DNA from: DASWNP01 sp036399175
GTDB lineage: Bacteria; Acidobacteriota; Blastocatellia; Pyrinomonadales; Pyrinomonadaceae
Direction: 5' to 3'
NCBI GenBank assembly: GCA_036399175.1
Contig: DASWNP010000026.1
Coordinates: forward strand, 62,001 to 126,000
DNA length: 64,000 nt
How positions within the stretch are numbered: the stretch's first letter is position 1; each line of letters opens with the position of its first letter. Made by a program: the position numbers and the translations under genes. Positions 55,855-64,000 of this stretch are shown here, piece after piece. The notes beneath the pieces were generated by a model. It was not told the origin of the DNA, searched no databases, and worked only from the letters and a program-made list of their open reading frames with translations.

Positions 55855-55897
55855 CGCCCGAACCATCGTGCCCCTCGCGGAGACGTTGGTTCGGGCG
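55855..55897 (-). terminator. Rho-independent terminator of the coiled-coil membrane protein gene
   Basis: CGCCCGAACCA (55855-55865) pairs perfectly with TGGTTCGGGCG (55887-55897). On the minus strand the stem is followed by TTTCAGTTAAATG. It stands 33 bases after the stop at 55930. Confidence 0.75.
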
Positions 55898-55929
55898 CGT
55901 TCGAGTGCCGGTTGGGATGCTTGAGTCGG

Positions 55930-56502
55930 TCAGCCGATAAACATCTCATCCTCTCCGTAGGTCTGGTCAATCTGTTTTGGTGTGGGGGCGACGAGCACTT
56001 CCAGACCGCGCTTCACCCCCGCCATAATCGCCGCCAGCTCGCGCGCCGGGTCGATGATTTTCGAGTGGATGAAAGCGGTCGTGGTGGCTATCTGGCCGTG
56101 CGTCTGGTCGATGTGGCGGCTGATGAGGTCTATCTTCTCGCGCGCCGTCTCGGTCGAGAGGCTGACTATCTCGCGCAGGTCTCTGACCTCCTCTTTGACG
56201 AGCGCCATCGACTCGGAGAAGTGCATCGAAGCCGTCGAAAGATGCGCGGAGACCTGACTCACCTGCTCGGCGACATCCTTGCCCTGAACCGCTATCTGTC
56301 GAACCTGCTCGGTCAGAGCGCCCGCGCGCTCCATCAGAGGCTCGACGCGCTTCTCCAGCTTGCCCACGACGCGCGCCATGCGGCTCACCACCACCGCGAC
56401 GGTCACCATCGCTACGGCAATCACGACGAACGAGACGGCCACCACCACCAGAATCCAGAAGACCGGGTCGTTCGTGCTCATTTGAAGGGCAAGCTGTGTC
56501 AT
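55930..56502 (-). CDS. DUF948-like membrane coiled-coil protein
   Basis: The product is 190 residues. One membrane helix (about 14-42, ILVVVAVSFVVIAVAMVTVAVVV) is followed by a long coiled coil (about 45-150) with heptads (LEKRVEPLMERAGALTEQVRQI). It resembles DUF948 and methyl-accepting-like helical proteins without a signalling motif. Function unknown. It lies 29 bases after the YtxH gene, in the same operon. ATG 56478 is another possible start. Confidence 0.75.
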   Translation of the reverse strand: MTQLALQMSTNDPVFWILVVVAVSFVVIAVAMVTVAVVVSRMARVVGKLEKRVEPLMERAGALTEQVRQIAVQGKDVAEQVSQVSAHLSTASMHFSESMALVKEEVRDLREIVSLSTETAREKIDLISRHIDQTHGQIATTTAFIHSKIIDPARELAAIMAGVKRGLEVLVAPTPKQIDQTYGEDEMFIG

Positions 56503-56531
56503 CGGGAAGTCTTCTTTAGCTCGAAAATTCT

Positions 56532-56939
56532 TTAGCTCTTATCGCCTTCATAGTAGGTCGGAGCGGGCGAGAGCGTGCCTGATTCGGTGCGCCGTTTCTC
56601 TTCGGTGTAGGCGCGCTTTCCGGCCTCGATGGCGGCGGAGAGATGCTCGCCCCTGCGCGCTGCCACTTCGCGAGCCGCACCCGCCAGCTCGCCCGCCTTG
56701 CTCGACGCCGCGTCGTAATACTCGCCCGCCTTCGAGCCGAGTTGCGTAGCCGTCTCGCGTGCGCCGTCAACACCTTTACGCGTCACGTCGGCGATGTCGC
56801 CCCGCAGCTCGCGCCCCGATTTCGGCGCGAACAAAAGCGCCACGAGCGCGCCGACCGTGCCGCCCAACAGAAAATAGCAGACGCGCGTGGAAAGCTCGGT
56901 CGCCTCCGCCTCGCGCGCGCTTCGTCTTTGAACTGACAT
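56532..56939 (-). CDS. YtxH-like general stress protein
   Basis: The product is 135 residues with GGGAG eight bases upstream of the ATG. The YtxH signature is FLLGGTVGALVALLFAPKSGRELR (membrane segment plus basic motif), followed by helical repeats typical of LEA-like or desiccation proteins (VDGARETATQLGSKAGEYYDAASSKAGE). It probably has an envelope-stress role. It pairs with the coiled-coil membrane gene downstream. Confidence 0.85.
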   Translation of the reverse strand: MSVQRRSAREAEATELSTRVCYFLLGGTVGALVALLFAPKSGRELRGDIADVTRKGVDGARETATQLGSKAGEYYDAASSKAGELAGAAREVAARRGEHLSAAIEAGKRAYTEEKRRTESGTLSPAPTYYEGDKS

Positions 56940-57526
56940 GGCTGCTTCTCCCTCTCGAACGAAGCCCGCAAGCTTCGCTCCGTTTCGATGTCTAACATCG
57001 TCTTAACTTCCGTCTCGAACTATAACAAAAGCGCGCGAAGCGGCGCAAGAAACTCCCACGCGCGGCTGCAAGATACGTCAAAGAGAGCGACATCGGCGAC
57101 TTCGGAAGAGAGCCTTCGGAGGGTGCGGATTCGTTCAGCTTCGCCTGACCGATTTCCTCCAGACTGACCGAATCATTCATTCTGCCAACGCCCTCGCGCG
57201 CATAGCCTCGCACGTCGCGGCGCGAAAACCGGCCTCTCTCGAAGGCGGGCGGCGTTGGCATAAAGCTTGATACTGTCGGGGTCGGTGCGAACCGTCCGTC
57301 GTGTCTTCGCACGAGAGTTCCTCATCAATGTCGATGTCGGTTTTTGAGGAGACGACGGACGAGAAGGGTCAAAACGCTCGTCGCGCAGGAGACGGCTCGG
57401 CGCGTCGTGAATACCATTTGCCGACGACGCTGTTGACGGCGCGAGTTAAACCATTTCAGCAGCCGCCGCGCATCTCAAGGGCAGCTCAAGCCCTCGTCCC
57501 CATCACAGACAGAGGAGAGCGTGAAC
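56940..57526. other. Divergent promoter region between the YtxH operon and the acetyltransferase gene
   Basis: This 587-base region contains a minus-strand promoter (57019-57048), a sigma-54-like TTGGCATAAAGCTTGA at about 57254-57269 with GA in place of the -12 GC, and several weak ORFs without recognisable features. I see no repeat or RNA gene. Confidence 0.4.
57019..57048 (-). promoter_or_regulatory. Candidate sigma-70 promoter for the YtxH operon
   Basis: On the minus strand TTGCGC (57048-57043) is followed after 18 bases by TATAGT (57024-57019), which is preceded by TGT (extended -10). The leader to the YtxH ATG is about 73 bases. Confidence 0.55.
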
Positions 57527-58522
57527 ATGCAGCAAGAACAACTGGCCGCAGCCGCCGAACTGCTTCCCGCAGAGGCGTGCGGCACGGCCAACCTCGCGGT
57601 CTCACTTGAGGCGGCGCACACCTCAACCGCCGTCGAAGCTTTCAGGAGACTCAAGCGAGACGACTCCGCGCATTTGCAGCGCGGCAAAATGGAAGTCCGC
57701 CGTTTCATCGACGGCGACGAGCCGCAGGTTCTCGAATTTCTCAATCACCAACCTCTGAAAAACTTGCAGATGATAGGCTTCATACTGGACAACGGTCTGC
57801 AAAGCCCGCTCAATCGAGGGACGTTCTACGGCTGCCTGATAGACGGACGCCTGAGAGGTATCGCGCTCGTCGGCCACTGTGTTTTGCTGGGCGGCGACAG
57901 GTCTTCCGTCCCGGTCTTCGCGCGTCTGGGGCGGATGCTGCACAGACAGGAAGTCCGCCTGCTGCTCGGGGAAGAGCGCGTTGTCGAAGAGTTCGACCAA
58001 ATCTACGCGGGCTCGCAGCGCAAGGTGGAGCGCGCCGAAACGCACCTGCTCTTTGCCGCCAATCAAATCAGGAGAGGGGCGCAGCGTCTCGCAAGTCTCA
58101 GGCAGGCCGAGGCCGCAGAGGTTGACGACGTGGTTCGCGTCCACGCTCAATCCTGTCTGGAAAGCAGCGGCAAGGACGGCTTCTCCGCCGACCCGGAAGG
58201 CTTCTCCCATCGCGTGCTCAGCCGCATCGTCTTGGGACGAACCTGGATTCTGCGCGACGAGGCGAACCGCATCACCTTCAAGACCGACGTTGCCGCCGAG
58301 ACCGACAAGGCCGCCTACCTCGAAGCCGTCTGGACTGCGCCCGACCTGCGCGGCAGAGGCATCGGCACCGCCGCCCTGCGCGACCTCTGCCAGCGCCTTC
58401 TCCATCATCGAAAATTCGTCAGCCTCTTCGCCGACGCACAGGACGAGCGCGCCACCTCCTTCTACAAACGCGTCGGCTTCGAGATGCTCGCCCCCTACCG
58501 CCTCATTCGATATTCAAACTGA
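57527..58522 (+). CDS. GNAT-family N-acetyltransferase
   Basis: The product is about 331 residues from ATG 57527, with GGAG nine bases upstream; GTG 57521 is also possible. The C-terminal GNAT domain (about 195-331) has motif A DLRGRGIGTAALRDLCQRL and C-terminal SFYKRVGFEMLAPYRL. The N-terminal half (about 45-180) is a second, degenerate acetyltransferase-like fold, as in DUF4081/Gcn5-related tandem proteins. The substrate is unknown. It has convergent neighbours across a GTGAGCA-class repeat. Confidence 0.87.
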   Translation: MQQEQLAAAAELLPAEACGTANLAVSLEAAHTSTAVEAFRRLKRDDSAHLQRGKMEVRRFIDGDEPQVLEFLNHQPLKNLQMIGFILDNGLQSPLNRGTFYGCLIDGRLRGIALVGHCVLLGGDRSSVPVFARLGRMLHRQEVRLLLGEERVVEEFDQIYAGSQRKVERAETHLLFAANQIRRGAQRLASLRQAEAAEVDDVVRVHAQSCLESSGKDGFSADPEGFSHRVLSRIVLGRTWILRDEANRITFKTDVAAETDKAAYLEAVWTAPDLRGRGIGTAALRDLCQRLLHHRKFVSLFADAQDERATSFYKRVGFEMLAPYRLIRYSN

Positions 58523-58530
58523 AAAGAGAA

Positions 58531-58644
58531 AGTAAGCAGTAAGCGGTGAGCAGTGAGCGGCACATGAACGCTGAAGCCGCTCATAAAATGCTCTCGCTGC
58601 CGAATGCTTTTCTACCGCTTACTGCTCACCGCTCACTGCTTACC
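58531..58644. repeat. Heptamer inverted repeat, GTGAGCA class (copy 2)
   Basis: The left arm 58531-58560 has GTAAGCA, GTAAGCG, GTGAGCA, GTGAGCG. The right arm 58614-58644 is its perfect reverse complement. The centre is 53 bases long and contains AATGCTTTT. It lies between convergent genes and encodes the last residues (VSSER) and stop of the persulfide-dioxygenase gene. Confidence 0.95.
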
Positions 58645-60020
58645 GTCTTGTATCCGGCTTCGACGTAGGCAGAGGTGCCGCCGGTGACGTTGAAGAGTTG
58701 TTGGAAGCCGGAGCGCGCGAGGATGGAGGTAGCGGCGCTGGAGCGATAGCCGCCCGCGCAGATGACGGCTGTCGAGCGGGCGGGGTCTAAGAGAGCGAGC
58801 GTTTCATCTTTGAGCTGCGAGAGCGGGAGGCTCTGCGCGCCGGGGACGTGGCCGCTCTGGTATTCCATCGGACGACGCACGTCTACGACCTGCAAGTCGC
58901 TCTCTTCCTGCAAACGAGCGTGAAGCTCCGCGACGGAGATTTGCGGAACCTTCGAGACGGGCAAGCCCGCCGCCTCCCATGCCGTCGTCCCGCCGCCGAG
59001 GTATCCTTTGACGCTCTCGACGCCGACGCGCGCCAGTCTCGTCAAAGCCTCATCGACTCTTTCTTCGTTCTCTGCTACGACGACGAGCGGCGCACCCTGC
59101 GGAATCAAACTCCCAGCCCAGATGGCGAACTGCCCGCCCAAGCCCACGTTCAAAGCGCCGGGGACGTGCCCCGCGCCGAACTCCGCCGCCGAGCGCACGT
59201 CTAAAATCGTGTGTCCCGTCTTCGATAGCTCGAAGACTTCTTCGGGCGACAACTCTGCGGGTCGGGCGAGCGCACCTAGCGCAGGCGCGCCCGCGCGGTT
59301 AAGCTCCGCGTCGCGCGAGAAGTAGGCGGGCGCTTCGGGCAAATCGGTCGTCATCATCGAGACGAACTCGGCCTTCGGCATCGGGGCGAGCGCGTAGTTG
59401 AAGCGACGCTGCTGTCCGATGGTGGATGATGTCTCCTTCGAGATGTTGCGCCCGCACATCGAGCCTGCGCCGTGCGCCGGATAGACTTCCACCCGGTCGT
59501 CGAGCCTGAGCAGCTTTTCGTGCAGGCTGTCGTAGAGCATGGAGGCCATCATCTCCGTCGTGTAGCCGCGCGAGCCCGCGAGGTCAGGTCGTCCAACGTC
59601 GCCGACGAAGAGCGTGTCGCCCGTCAAGACCTTCTGCGGCTCGCCTGAGACTTCCGTGTCGATGACGAGCACCGAGATGCTTTCGGGCGTGTGGCCGGGC
59701 GTCTCCATGATGCGAAGGCGAACGCGCCCGACGCGCAGCTCGTCGCCGTCGCGGACGGCGCGGTGCGGAAACTTCGCGCCCGCCAGATGGCCGAAGACGA
59801 TTTCCGCTCCCGTCCGCGCCGCCAGCTCGCAATGCCCGCTCACGAAATCGGCGTGCAGGTGCGTCTCGACGATGTACTTGATTTTGAGCCCCTGCGCCTC
59901 GCACTCCGAGAGGTACTGCTCGATGTCGCGCTGCGGATCAACGACCGCCGCCTCGCCCTCCGAGCCCACGAGGTAGGAGGCGTGCGCCAGACATCCGAGA
60001 TAGAATTGTTTGAAGTACAT
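58626..60020 (-). CDS. Persulfide dioxygenase / rhodanese fusion (MBL-fold plus two rhodanese domains)
   Basis: The product is 464 residues. An N-terminal metallo-beta-lactamase domain (about 1-245) has THLHADF, the second-His motif ETPGHTPES and DTLFVGDVGRPDL, characteristic of ETHE1-like glutathione-persulfide dioxygenases. Two rhodanese domains follow (about 255-355 and 365-460). The first lacks the active Cys (VVVAENEERVDEA); the second has it (ICAGGYRSS). Such fusions oxidise persulfide to sulfite and move sulfane sulfur. It is transcribed away from the polysulfide-reductase-like operon. The C-terminus is repeat-encoded. Confidence 0.92.
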   Translation of the reverse strand: MYFKQFYLGCLAHASYLVGSEGEAAVVDPQRDIEQYLSECEAQGLKIKYIVETHLHADFVSGHCELAARTGAEIVFGHLAGAKFPHRAVRDGDELRVGRVRLRIMETPGHTPESISVLVIDTEVSGEPQKVLTGDTLFVGDVGRPDLAGSRGYTTEMMASMLYDSLHEKLLRLDDRVEVYPAHGAGSMCGRNISKETSSTIGQQRRFNYALAPMPKAEFVSMMTTDLPEAPAYFSRDAELNRAGAPALGALARPAELSPEEVFELSKTGHTILDVRSAAEFGAGHVPGALNVGLGGQFAIWAGSLIPQGAPLVVVAENEERVDEALTRLARVGVESVKGYLGGGTTAWEAAGLPVSKVPQISVAELHARLQEESDLQVVDVRRPMEYQSGHVPGAQSLPLSQLKDETLALLDPARSTAVICAGGYRSSAATSILARSGFQQLFNVTGGTSAYVEAGYKTVSSER

Positions 60021-60345
60021 GAGAAAGCTCCTTGCCGGTTCGGTCGTCTGCTTCGGAGAGCGAAAGAACGCGCTGTTTTAACTGTCACGGATAACGCGTG
60101 CGTCGGATTTTAGACATCTTCACGCCCCGAAACAACCGCAGACTGAATCCGCCGGGACTACAGCCGAGATTGAACCGCCGACGCTCGTCGGGCTAAGATA
60201 GCGCTCAAATCAAGCGCCGTCGATTTCGGTAGTCTCGAAGACGAATCTCAGTCCTCGGAGACGAATCTCGCGCCGCCGGATTTATCTTGTATCGAACGCT
60301 CTGCCTGCATCCGAAAATTACAAGCCGGAAACACAAGGGAGATTG
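60021..60345. other. Divergent promoter region between persulfide dioxygenase and polysulfide-reductase-like genes
   Basis: This region of about 325 bases has no credible ORF. It contains a tandem 20-bp direct repeat at 60231-60269 and an A/T-rich run (TTTATCTTGTAT, 60280-60291) that may be part of a promoter. No heptamer element was seen. Confidence 0.4.
60231..60269. promoter_or_regulatory. Tandem direct repeat, possible operator
   Basis: Two near-identical 19-20 base units, AGTC(C)TCGRAGACGAATCTC, occur at 60231-60249 and 60250-60269. They share AGACGAATCTC exactly, 20 bp apart, about 77 bases upstream of the FeS/NrfD gene. They may bind a sulfur- or redox-responsive regulator. Confidence 0.45.
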
Positions 60346-61896
60346 ATGAGAGAGCTACCCGTCTATGAAGCTGAGAAAGGGCGCGCGCCGCAGTGGGGCA
60401 AGGTGATAGACCACACGCGCTGCATCGGTTGTCATGCCTGCACGACGGCCTGCAAATCCGAAAACGACGTGCCCGTCTCAGTCTCGCGCACCTACGTCAA
60501 GCACGTCGATGTCGGCGAGTTTCCGCAAGTTCGCCGGGCGCATCAGGTGACGCGCTGCAACCAGTGCGCGCACGCGCCCTGCGTCGTCGCCTGTCCGACC
60601 TCTGCCATGTTCAAGCGCGCCGACGGCATCGTCGATTTCGACAAGTCAATCTGCATCGGCTGCAAGGCGTGTATGGCCGCCTGCCCCTACGACGCCATCT
60701 TCATCAACCCTGAAGACCACTCGGCGGAGAAATGTAACTTCTGCGCTCATCGTATCGACATGGGGTTAGAGCCCGCCTGCGTGGTCGTCTGTCCCGTCGA
60801 GGCGATTCTCGTCGGCGACATGCGCGACCCGCATTCAAAGGTCGGACAGATTGTGAACCGCGAGGCTGTCAACGTCCGACGCCCGGAGAAAGAGACGCTG
60901 CCGAAGCTCTTCTACAAGGGCGCGCATCAGGCGACGCTCGACCCGCTCGCCGCCGCGCGCCCCGAAGGCGGCCTCTACATGTGGAGCGAGCAGCCGCCCG
61001 CCGACTCGGAGACAATCCCCTCCGGCAATCCGCACTTCCAAAACACCTCTGCCGCCGCGCTGCTCTCCTACGACGTTGGGCATGCCATCCCCTGGGACTG
61101 GCGCGTCAGCCTCTACACCTGGACGAAGGGCATCGCGGCGGGCGCTTATCTGGTAGCGGCGCTGCTCGTCCTCTTCGGACTGCTCGCGGCGGAGAGCGTG
61201 CTCTGGCTGCGCGTCGCGCCAATCGTCGCGGGCGCTTTTCTGGCTCTCACGGGCGCGCTGCTCATCTGGGATTTGGAACACCCGGCGCGCTTCTTTCTGA
61301 TTTTCACGCGGCCACAGTGGCGAAGCTGGCTCGTCAAAGGCGCATTCATCATCGCCGGTTATTCGCTCGTGCTCGCCGCGCATTTTCTGTCGGGCATCGT
61401 GGGTGTGGGCGGCGCGCGGGCGGCGCGCTGGCTGATAATCGCGGGGCTGCCGCTCGCGGCTCTGACGGCCATCTACACGGCCTACCTCTTCGCGCAGGCC
61501 AAAGCGCGCGACCTCTGGCAGAACCCGCTTCTGCCGCCGCACCTCTTCGTGCAATCGCTCCTGGTCGGCTCGGCTGCGCTCGTCCCGTTCGCACACGCTC
61601 TCGCGCCTGAAACAATCTCGCCCCTGCTCTGGACGCTCTCGGCGACGAGTCTCGTACACGTCCTGATGGTCTGGGGCGAAGTGACGCTGACGCACCCGAC
61701 GACGCACTCGCGTCTCGCCGTCCGTGAGATGACGCGCGGCAGATACAAAACCTTCTACTGGCTCGGCCTCCTGCTCGGCCTCGCCGCCGTCTTCGCTCCC
61801 TGGCTCGACCTCGCTTCGGTTCCCCTCGCCCTGACCGGACTCCTGCTCTACGAGCACGCATACGTGCAGGCGGGTCAGTCCGTGCCGCTCGCCTGA
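60346..61896 (+). CDS. Fused 4Fe-4S ferredoxin / NrfD-type membrane subunit (PsrB-PsrC-like)
   Basis: The product is 516 residues from ATG 60346 (AGGGAG upstream). Residues 20-180 hold four 4Fe-4S motifs, visible as CIGCHACTTAC, CNQCAHAPCVVAC, CIGCKACMAAC and CNFCAHRIDMGLEPACVVVC, as in PsrB/DmsB-type electron-transfer subunits. Residues 250-516 form eight or more hydrophobic helices of the NrfD/PsrC type that exchange electrons with the quinone pool. The two functions are normally separate proteins; here they are fused. With the downstream molybdenum subunit it forms a PsrABC-like complex. Confidence 0.9.
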   Translation: MRELPVYEAEKGRAPQWGKVIDHTRCIGCHACTTACKSENDVPVSVSRTYVKHVDVGEFPQVRRAHQVTRCNQCAHAPCVVACPTSAMFKRADGIVDFDKSICIGCKACMAACPYDAIFINPEDHSAEKCNFCAHRIDMGLEPACVVVCPVEAILVGDMRDPHSKVGQIVNREAVNVRRPEKETLPKLFYKGAHQATLDPLAAARPEGGLYMWSEQPPADSETIPSGNPHFQNTSAAALLSYDVGHAIPWDWRVSLYTWTKGIAAGAYLVAALLVLFGLLAAESVLWLRVAPIVAGAFLALTGALLIWDLEHPARFFLIFTRPQWRSWLVKGAFIIAGYSLVLAAHFLSGIVGVGGARAARWLIIAGLPLAALTAIYTAYLFAQAKARDLWQNPLLPPHLFVQSLLVGSAALVPFAHALAPETISPLLWTLSATSLVHVLMVWGEVTLTHPTTHSRLAVREMTRGRYKTFYWLGLLLGLAAVFAPWLDLASVPLALTGLLLYEHAYVQAGQSVPLA

Positions 61897-61991
61897 AGCG
61901 AGACGTGCGAGGCGTCGAGGCGTTTGTTCGGACATCGACCGTGTAGAGTGTTCGAACTTTGACTGTACAAACCTTGAAAGGAGGACGACAG

Positions 61992-62465
61992 ATGGCAGCG
62001 ACGAAGAAGCGTTTCCGCGTGCTGCTCGAAAAATACGAGGGCATGGATGCGACCGCCATCCACATCCCTTTCGACGTGAAGGAAGCCTTCGGCACGCGTG
62101 CGCGCGTCCCCGTGCGCGGCACAATCAACGGCTTTCCCTTCCGTAGCTCCATCTTCCCCGAAGGCGACGGGCGTCACTACATGGTGGTCAACCGCGAGAC
62201 GCGCGCCGGGGCAAACGTCGCGGGCGGCCAAGAGATTGATGTCGTGATGGAGCGCGACGACGAGCCGCGCACAGTCACGCCGCCGCCCGATTTGGCGCGG
62301 GCTTTGAAGGGCAACCGCGCGGCGCAGCAAGCCTGGGACAAGCTCAGCTACACGCACCGGAAGGAATACGCGAAAGCGGTCGAAGAAGCGAAGAAGCCGG
62401 AGACGCGCGAGCGGCGCATCGAGCGTGCGCTCGCCGAACTCTCCGCCGGTAAGAAGTCGCGCTAA
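61992..62465 (+). CDS. DUF1905 / YdeI (OmdA)-like protein
   Basis: The product is 157 residues with AAAGGAGG before ATG 61992. The N-terminal half (FRVLLEKYEGMDATAIHIPFDV, then GTINGFPFRSSIFPEGDG) is a DUF1905 beta-barrel, and the C-terminal half (PPPDLARALKGNRAAQQAWDKLSYTHRKEYAKAVEEAK) is the YdeI/OmdA helical segment. Function unknown. It sits inside the molybdenum-complex gene run, but its product shows no redox features. Confidence 0.85.
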   Translation: MAATKKRFRVLLEKYEGMDATAIHIPFDVKEAFGTRARVPVRGTINGFPFRSSIFPEGDGRHYMVVNRETRAGANVAGGQEIDVVMERDDEPRTVTPPPDLARALKGNRAAQQAWDKLSYTHRKEYAKAVEEAKKPETRERRIERALAELSAGKKSR

Positions 62466-62482
62466 TCTGAAGGAGGTCAAAC

Positions 62483-62701
62483 GTGGTCGGAAAAATAGTC
62501 TTGATTATAGGCATCCTCGGCGTCGTGCTGGGCGGCGGCGTCCTGCTGGTCTCGGTGCTGCTGCCGGTCGTCACAGACGGGCGCACGAGTTGGGAGGAAG
62601 CGCTGCTCGGCATCATCCCCGGCGCGGTCGTGCTCGTCATCTCTTTCCTGATAGCCGTCGTCGGCGTCATCCTCGTTTTGCGGAAGAGACGAGCAGCTTA
62701 G
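62483..62701 (+). CDS. Small two-helix membrane protein
   Basis: The product is 72 residues from GTG 62483 with AAGGAGG upstream. It has two hydrophobic helices (about 4-27 and 43-66) and an RKRR basic tail. No family was recognised. It lies 18 bases after the previous gene, so it is co-transcribed. Confidence 0.65.
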   Translation: MVGKIVLIIGILGVVLGGGVLLVSVLLPVVTDGRTSWEEALLGIIPGAVVLVISFLIAVVGVILVLRKRRAA

Positions 62702-62842
62702 GACGAACGACCAAATCGAGCCGCAGCTTTGAAGGCTCGCCGCCGCACGGCCTCGCTTCCGCGAAACGCCGGACGGCAGACGAAGCCCGGCTCCGGCGAA
62801 CGACGAACAGCTCAAGGGAAATCTGCATCAGGGTTAATCTTT

Positions 62843-64000
62843 ATGAAGGATGAAGTGCGCGAGTTGAATAGGCGCGTGAGCGCCGCGCGCCAGGAGACCG
62901 AAGCGCGAGGCGAGACTTTCTATCCGGGGCCGAGCCGGATTCACCTCGCGTCGTTTCCGCCAAAGGAGCGCTGGGACGATTGGGTCGAGCTGGACTCGCG
63001 CGCGTGGCCTCGACGCGTCGAGCGCCGCTACATGCTCGTGCCGACCACCTGCTTCAACTGCGAGTCGGCCTGCGGCCTTCTGGCCTACATCGACAAGGAG
63101 AGCTTGCAGGTCAAAAAGTTCGAGGGCAACCCCGAGCATCCCGGCTCGCGCGGGCGCAACTGCGCCAAAGGCCCCGCCACGCTCAACCAGATAACAGACC
63201 CCGACCGCATCCTCTACCCCTTGAAGCGCGCCGGAAAGCGCGGCGAAGGCAAGTGGGTTCGCGTCAGTTGGGACGAGGCTTTGGACGACTTGGCCTTACG
63301 CATCCGCAAGGCCATCACGGAGGAGCGCCGGCACGAAATCATGTATCACGTCGGGCGTCCGGGCGAAGACGGTTTCACCGAGCGGATACTGGCCGCGTGG
63401 GGCGTCGATGGCCACAACTCGCACACGAACATCTGTTCTTCGAGCAGCCGCGCGGGCTATCAATTCTGGATGGGGCTCGACCGCCCGAGCCCCGACCACG
63501 CGAACGCCGAAGTCGTCTTTCTCATCAGCGCGCACCTCGAATCCGGCCACTACTTCAACCCGCACGCGCAGCGCGTCGTCGAAGCCAAAGCGCGCGGCGC
63601 GCGTCTCATCGTCTTCGATACGCGACTTTCGCACACGGCCACTCACGCAGACTTCTGGGTCGCGCCCTATCCCGGCAGTGAACCCGCCATCCTGCTCTCG
63701 ATTGCCAGCTACCTGATTAGAAACAAGCTCTACAACCGCGACTTCGTGCGTCGCTGGTGGAACTGGGAGCAGTACCTCGCCGTCGAGCGCCCCGAGCTTG
63801 AAACCAGCTTCGAGAATTTTGAAGCGACGCTCACGGAGCTTTACGCGAGCTACACGTTCGAGTATGCCGAGCGGGAGTCGGGCGTCGAGGCGAGTGTTAT
63901 CGAAGAGATTGCGAAGGTCGTCTCGGAGGCTGGCACGCGTCTGTCGAGCCATAACTGGCGCAGCGCCGCTTCGGGCAATAGCGGCGGCTGGCAGGTGGCG
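62843..64000 (+). CDS. Molybdopterin oxidoreductase large subunit (PsrA/PhsA-like), partial
   Basis: 386 codons lie in the window; the 3' end is missing. The N-terminal 4Fe-4S motif is CFNCESACGLLAYID...RNCAKGP (Cys at about 72, 75, 79, 107). Molybdopterin-binding motifs include GKWVRVSWDEALDDLA, HVGRPGEDGF and ARLIVFDTRLSHTA. The likely Mo-ligand region is THTNICSSSSRAGY. It has no Tat signal, so it may face the cytoplasm. Together with the fused FeS/NrfD protein it forms a polysulfide-, thiosulfate- or DMSO-reductase-family complex. Confidence 0.88.
   Translation, partial: MKDEVRELNRRVSAARQETEARGETFYPGPSRIHLASFPPKERWDDWVELDSRAWPRRVERRYMLVPTTCFNCESACGLLAYIDKESLQVKKFEGNPEHPGSRGRNCAKGPATLNQITDPDRILYPLKRAGKRGEGKWVRVSWDEALDDLALRIRKAITEERRHEIMYHVGRPGEDGFTERILAAWGVDGHNSHTNICSSSSRAGYQFWMGLDRPSPDHANAEVVFLISAHLESGHYFNPHAQRVVEAKARGARLIVFDTRLSHTATHADFWVAPYPGSEPAILLSIASYLIRNKLYNRDFVRRWWNWEQYLAVERPELETSFENFEATLTELYASYTFEYAERESGVEASVIEEIAKVVSEAGTRLSSHNWRSAASGNSGGWQVA

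Noticed and set aside
57254..57269. Sigma-54-like promoter upstream of the acetyltransferase
   Set aside because: TGGCAT-N-TTGA has GA instead of GC at -12 and lies 260 bases from the gene. No sigma-54 activator is nearby. Too weak to call.

Overview
The window is GC-rich bacterial DNA, coding on both strands with short intergenic gaps, and most likely comes from an Acidobacteriota genome, probably class Blastocatellia. The evidence is four secreted von Willebrand A proteins of the type first described as an acidobacterial family, two Ser/Thr kinases with C-terminal TPR arrays, two large multi-PAS hybrid histidine kinases and several acidobacterial-looking hypothetical proteins. The class assignment is inference. 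No rRNA, tRNA, CRISPR array, phage or transposase gene was seen.

Layout. 0-7 kb: start of a probable membrane pyrophosphatase, a CstA-type peptide/carbon-starvation transporter, an APC amino-acid permease, an outer-membrane porin and a hypothetical protein. 7-9.4 kb: a rhodanese lipoprotein interrupted by an in-frame TGA (possible selenocysteine) and a secreted subtilisin. 9.5-12.9 kb: a sulfate-type ABC importer (binding protein, one permease, ATPase). 13-21 kb: DUF445 protein, HicB with only a remnant of HicA, hybrid histidine kinase, L,D-transpeptidase, VanY-type carboxypeptidase. 21-24 kb: two VWA proteins. 24-28.7 kb: SAM hydroxide adenosyltransferase, exonuclease VII (xseA, xseB), prenyl diphosphate synthase. 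28.7-32 kb: a Ser/Thr kinase overlapping a PPP-type phosphatase. 32-38 kb: small redox and metabolic genes (glutaredoxin, 2Fe-2S protein, methyltransferase, flavoprotein, rhodanese, DUF309, DUF4149-like, PrdB/GrdB-like). 38-47 kb: second hybrid kinase, thiolase-fold synthase, strictosidine-synthase-like protein, two more VWA proteins. 47-50 kb: second Ser/Thr kinase. 50-56 kb: ileS-lspA-lgt-rluD. 56-58.5 kb: membrane coiled-coil protein, YtxH protein, acetyltransferase. 58.6-64 kb: a persulfide-dioxygenase/rhodanese protein divergent from a polysulfide-reductase-like complex, whose molybdenum subunit runs off the end.

The most striking feature is a set of about 22 intergenic elements of 30-140 bp. 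At least eight unrelated sequence classes are all built from degenerate 7-bp units. Nearly all are folded as long inverted repeats around a short A/T-rich centre, and two classes with different arms share a centre close to AAAGCATTTGTCTT. They sit at gene ends, often supplying the stop codon, and also inside probable operons where plain terminators would be harmful. A second theme is sulfur: sulfate uptake, three rhodanese-type proteins, a persulfide dioxygenase and a polysulfide/thiosulfate-reductase-like complex.
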